Assembly: GCA_002391225.1 (NCBI GenBank)
Contig: DGRV01000077.1
Span: forward strand, 17,222 to 42,905
Length of the DNA stretch: 25,684 nucleotides
Direction: 5' to 3'
Source of the DNA: Christensenella sp. UBA4379
GTDB taxonomy: Bacteria > Bacillota > Clostridia > Christensenellales > Aristaeellaceae
Positions 22,750 through 25,684 of the stretch are shown here, in pieces. The position numbers and the translations under genes were made by a program. The first letter of the stretch is position 1; the number at the start of each line of letters is the position of its first letter. The notes below the pieces were generated by a model. The model was not told the DNA's origin and did not search any database. It saw only the letters and a program-made list of their open reading frames with translations.

Positions 22750-24228
22750 TTATTCGGGGAGATCGCTGATCAGTACAAAGGGAATACCCTGCTGATCGGC
22801 CCAGGTTTTGAGCTCGGCAGGGCCAATCAGGATGACCTCACTGCCCGAAAACGCGTCGTCGGCGATGGTGACGTCGCTCCGCCGGATCAGGATATTGACC
22901 GGCTCGCCCAGGTCCGCGAAGGCCTGGCTGTCGATGTAGACTGTGTCCTCCGGGATGGTCAGGGTGTAGCCGTGCAGGTTCGCGGCGGGATAGGAAGCCG
23001 GGTCAAAAGCCTCCCCGTGGGCGGCAAGCTCTTCGGCTGAATACAGGCTCAGGGTGCCGTCATCGTAGTAATAATAAACCATCGTTCCATGGCCCACGTC
23101 ATAACCATAAGTCCTTGAATCGGGATGGACGGTGTATCCTTTCATAAACAGCAGGTCAGGAGCGCCGACGGCGTCTCCGTCACAGTTCGTCACGTCCACC
23201 AGGTAGTTCTTGCCGTTCCCCATCGCCACCAAGTTCCACATGTGGGGCCCGGCTTCTTCGTCGTCCACCCACATGTCTCCGGACATCAGCGAAACCGTCA
23301 GCTTCGTCTGGAACTCTGACAGATCGCAGAGATATTTGAAGGCCTTGGAATAGCCCTCGCAGACCACCGTGGTCGCCGGATCATCGTCGAACACCCAGAT
23401 CAGCTGCCAGGGGTTGCCATAGTCCGCGCCGTCCTCCGCTGCCGGGAAGTTATACTCAACCCTGTCACAAATTTCTTTCTTATAGGAAAGCAGCTTGTCA
23501 ATATCGGATTTGGCTTGATAATCCTCCACAATGGCTTCCACGTTTTGCTTCGCAGTCTGGATCGCGGCGGGGAGGGCGGGATTCATCACTGTCGTTCCTC
23601 TTTCATTGGTAGCAGAATACTCTTTGGCGACATGCAATGTCACAGTGATATGGTCTCCTGCCAAGCTCAGATACCACTTTCCGGAATAATGAGCAGTAAT
23701 ACCTTCTGATGAAGTTTGCCATCCGGCTGTTTTGTCGTACCAATAGAGATCATAAGGATAATCAACCAGCAGAGCTTTTTGAACTGTGCCAATATCAACG
23801 TCAGTTTTTTTAGATATACTGTTCACGGCCTCGTCTGTAATGGCATTATCCAGAACAATATTATCCACACCCAGCTCTTCCGCATCATAGGAAGTCTGAT
23901 CCAAATACACCGTATAGGGTATTTCAAACTCTGTAGACGTTCTTTGACCGCTGGCAACCTTTTTAATTTCTTCCGCCAGGTACTCATATACCTCGGCTTC
24001 TTTCCCTTTCAGCAGGCTTCCCCGGGGTTCCGCCCTGGGCACGATGCCGGAAGACAGGCCGAAGGCGCGGTCGATGTAGCCCTGCAGGGCCTGTTCGGCG
24101 CTGATCCCGCCGGAAGCGGTGAAGGTTTCCGTCGTTCCTTCCTGCCAGACAGTCCCTTCCGCCAGCGCGGCAAAGGGGAGCACGAGCAGGACAGCGAGCA
24201 GCATCCAGCATACAGTCTTCTTCATCAT
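22750..24228 (-). CDS. Exported transglutaminase-like protein with BspA-type repeat tail
   Basis: A 492-residue protein. The signal peptide (KKTVCWMLLAVLLVLPFAALA) is cut near ALA-EG. A transglutaminase-like cysteine-protease core carries the expected Cys-His-Asp triad: Cys290 in VVCEGYSKAFKYLCD, His329 in GPHMWNLVAM and Asp345 in NYLVDVTNCD. The C-terminal 65 residues (PEDTVYIDSQAFADLG, then SDVTIADDAFSGS) match a BspA-type leucine-rich repeat, also seen as a stub in the 2376-5126 protein. Bacterial members often act as wall-associated peptidases or crosslinkers; function is not established. The DNA from about 23460 to 23990 is clearly richer in AT than the rest. ATG 24228 or 24225 are both possible. 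It follows yhaM by 32 bases and may share its promoter. Confidence 0.82.
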   Translation of the reverse strand: MMKKTVCWMLLAVLLVLPFAALAEGTVWQEGTTETFTASGGISAEQALQGYIDRAFGLSSGIVPRAEPRGSLLKGKEAEVYEYLAEEIKKVASGQRTSTEFEIPYTVYLDQTSYDAEELGVDNIVLDNAITDEAVNSISKKTDVDIGTVQKALLVDYPYDLYWYDKTAGWQTSSEGITAHYSGKWYLSLAGDHITVTLHVAKEYSATNERGTTVMNPALPAAIQTAKQNVEAIVEDYQAKSDIDKLLSYKKEICDRVEYNFPAAEDGADYGNPWQLIWVFDDDPATTVVCEGYSKAFKYLCDLSEFQTKLTVSLMSGDMWVDDEEAGPHMWNLVAMGNGKNYLVDVTNCDGDAVGAPDLLFMKGYTVHPDSRTYGYDVGHGTMVYYYYDDGTLSLYSAEELAAHGEAFDPASYPAANLHGYTLTIPEDTVYIDSQAFADLGEPVNILIRRSDVTIADDAFSGSEVILIGPAELKTWADQQGIPFVLISDLPE

Positions 24229-24260
24229 GGCAAAACTCCTTTCCTTTTCTTTACAGCTCT

Positions 24261-25319
24261 TTACAGCAAACCCTGATACGCCGTATCGGCATCCGCGCGG
24301 CGATAGCCGGTGAAGGCCGGTTTTTCCGGCTTTTCCGGTTTTTCCGGTACCTGTGGTTCTTCCGCTTCCGGCTCCTCAGTCTGATAGACGGGGTGATAGA
24401 GCCGGCGGTCCAGCGACCAGATCTTTTCGCTGAAGACTCCCGGCGGGGTCCGCTTCATGACGGCCTCCATCTCGTTCATCTTGGCGTCCAGGTCGTCGAT
24501 CATGTGCAGGACCTCGGCCTCCGGGAACATGGGCGGCCGGGGGCTGCCGAACTCCGCGGTGCCGTGGTGGGAGATCACCATGTGGGACAGCAGCAGCACA
24601 TATTCCCCTGTGACCCCGGCCCGGTCGGCCGCGGCGCGGACCTCGGAAACGCCCTGCACCAGATGGCCCAGCAGCAGCCCTTCCGTGGAATAATCGCGGA
24701 CGTTCCCGCTCTCGTCGCTGAGCATTTCCGTGGTCTTGCTCAGGTCGTGGGCGATGACGCCGGCCCGCAGCAGGTCCCCGTTCAGGAAGGGATAGACGGA
24801 AAGAATGGCGTCCGCCGTTTTCAGCATCGAGGTGGTATGATGGAGCAGGCCGCTGCGCTCCGCGTGGTGCAGGCGCTGGGCGGCGGGGTAGTACATCAGC
24901 TTTTCCCGGCATGCGCTGATCAGCTCCCGCAGGATCTTCTGAAGGTCCTCGGTGTGCATAGCGTCGATGGTGTCCTGGATCTTCTGAAACATGTCCTCCG
25001 GCTTTTCCGGGGCGCAGAGGGTCAGCTGGGTCATGTCGACGTCGTCTTCGGGCATGGGCTTGCGCATCTGCTCCACCCGAAACTGCAGCCTGCCGTTGTA
25101 CTCCTGTACGGTGGCGCGGATCTTGATCACCGAGCCGGTCTGGGGCGGCTCCGCTTTCCCGTCCCATACCTTGGCGTTCAGGTCCCCGGTGGCGTCTCCC
25201 AGCGTCATGTCCAGGTATTTGTCCCCCTTGGAGGACTGACGCTGCTCCGCCATGCGGACCATCAAAAAACCGGTGAATTTCGTATCCTTCGTCAGGGAAA
25301 GTACAGTAGGCTGGGTCAT
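24261..25319 (-). CDS. yhaM: YhaM-type 3'-5' exoribonuclease (OB-fold plus HD domain)
   Basis: A 352-residue protein. Residues about 12-85 are an OB-fold nucleic-acid-binding domain (TKFTGFLMVRMAEQRQSSKG, DATGDLNAKVWDG). Residues about 150-290 are an HD domain: ERSGLLHHTTSML, VIAHDLSKTTEM (the HD pair), and LLLSHMVISHHGTAEFGSPR with the later histidines, and IDDLDAKMNEME, closely matching YhaM/CBF1, an RNA- and ssDNA-degrading enzyme of Bacillota that trims mRNA 3' ends. The tail has a repeated KPEKPEKPAF segment. ATG 25319 fits AGAAGGTG seven bases upstream; an ATG twelve codons earlier has none. A repeat array fills the upstream gap. Confidence 0.9.
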   Translation of the reverse strand: MTQPTVLSLTKDTKFTGFLMVRMAEQRQSSKGDKYLDMTLGDATGDLNAKVWDGKAEPPQTGSVIKIRATVQEYNGRLQFRVEQMRKPMPEDDVDMTQLTLCAPEKPEDMFQKIQDTIDAMHTEDLQKILRELISACREKLMYYPAAQRLHHAERSGLLHHTTSMLKTADAILSVYPFLNGDLLRAGVIAHDLSKTTEMLSDESGNVRDYSTEGLLLGHLVQGVSEVRAAADRAGVTGEYVLLLSHMVISHHGTAEFGSPRPPMFPEAEVLHMIDDLDAKMNEMEAVMKRTPPGVFSEKIWSLDRRLYHPVYQTEEPEAEEPQVPEKPEKPEKPAFTGYRRADADTAYQGLL

Positions 25320-25377
25320 ATAAGCACCTTCTATTAAAAATATTGATGGAAGCATCCTTTGTCAGGCGAAAGGCAAA

Positions 25378-25631
25378 AAGGTAGGAGGTAGGAAGTAGTA
25401 GGTAGGAGGTAATTAGTCATCACTATAAACCTTAGCGAGCGTAAGCGAGCGCTACCTCCTACCTTAGCGACCAAGGGGAGCGCTACCTCCTACCTTTTAG
25501 GAAGTAGGAGGTGATTAGTCACCACTATAAACCTTAGCGAGCGTAAGCGAGCGCTACCTTCTACCTTAGCGACCAGAGGGAGCGCTACCTCCTACCTTTT
25601 TCAGCGACCAGAGGGAGCGCTACCTCCTACC
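25378..25631 (-). repeat. Inverted copy of the AGGTAGGAGGTAG repeat family
   Basis: Read on the minus strand the units are GGTAGGAGGTAGCGCTCCCT with CTGGTCGCT, and GGTAGCGCTCGCTTACGCTC with GCTAAGG, the two variants alternating, with two copies of a TTTATAGTGATGACTAATTA-like spacer. The same units occur on the plus strand at 11230-11424. It lies upstream of yhaM; AGGAGGT is again on the sense strand. Confidence 0.85.
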
Positions 25632-25684
25632 TTAGTTTTCTGCGATCTTTCTGTCCGTGAACATCGTGCATTCGCTCAGCCAGT
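25632..25684 (-). CDS. Possible 3' end of a gene entering from beyond the window
   Basis: On the minus strand the frame is open from the window edge to a TAA at 25634-25632 that touches the repeat array, giving 17 residues ending WLSECTMFTDRKIAEN. Other genes here also end at repeat borders. Too short for any product call; could be chance. Confidence 0.3.
   Translation of the reverse strand, partial: WLSECTMFTDRKIAEN

Overview
The window looks like part of the chromosome of a GC-rich, probably gut-associated member of the Clostridia (Bacillota). The evidence is a classic SAM-I (S-box) riboswitch on metK, a YhaM-type exoribonuclease, a flotillin, a YtrA-type GntR repressor with its ABC transporter, strong AGGAGG ribosome sites and near-consensus sigma-A promoters (TTGACA-17-TATAAT type). 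No phage, insertion sequence, CRISPR array, rRNA or tRNA was seen. Many strong open frames lie antisense to these GC-rich genes and were treated as shadows.

Layout. 1-641: 3' end of a ClpB-type disaggregase (+). 776-2014: MFS permease (-). 2376-5126: large secreted protein with two tandem BMP/PnrA-like binding domains (+). 5280-8604: Gfo/Idh/MocA oxidoreductase, flotillin and a zinc-ribbon membrane protein (all -). 8776-10647: autoregulated GntR repressor, ABC ATPase and permease operon (+). 10650-10980: a compact locus with a 29-residue peptide gene (-) and a converging small antisense RNA (+). 10999-13981: SAM-I riboswitch, metK, GNAT acetyltransferase, small membrane protein and NUDIX hydrolase (+). 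14132-25319: a long minus-strand block with, in direction of transcription, YhaM, a transglutaminase-like secreted protein, a lipoprotein, a polysaccharide deacetylase, GyrB/ParE, a secreted thioredoxin-fold protein, RecF and a ProB-like kinase. The last bases hold a possible gene end (-).

The most notable item is at 10650-10980. A minus-strand promoter (TTGACA-17-TACTAT) drives an mRNA of about 290 nt. It encodes a 29-residue peptide with a hydrophobic first half and a basic tail, has its Shine-Dalgarno in a GNRA-capped hairpin, and has complementary 5' and 3' ends. A perfect-spacing plus-strand promoter (TTGACA-17-TACAAT) sits inside the mRNA's own terminator and fires an RNA of about 100 nt across the 3' end of the peptide gene. 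This is the architecture of a type I toxin-antitoxin system; the peptide resembles no toxin family I can name with confidence.

The second theme is intergenic repeats. One family has a 7-bp period (TAATGCG, TAATGCC, TAATCCC) and repeatedly sits at gene 3' ends, where it supplies the stop codons of recF and the deacetylase gene. A second family, built on AGGTAGGAGGTAG, lies upstream of metK and yhaM with its SD-like motif on the sense strand in both places. A third intergenic region, upstream of recF, is a chain of hairpins with two mutually exclusive pairings.
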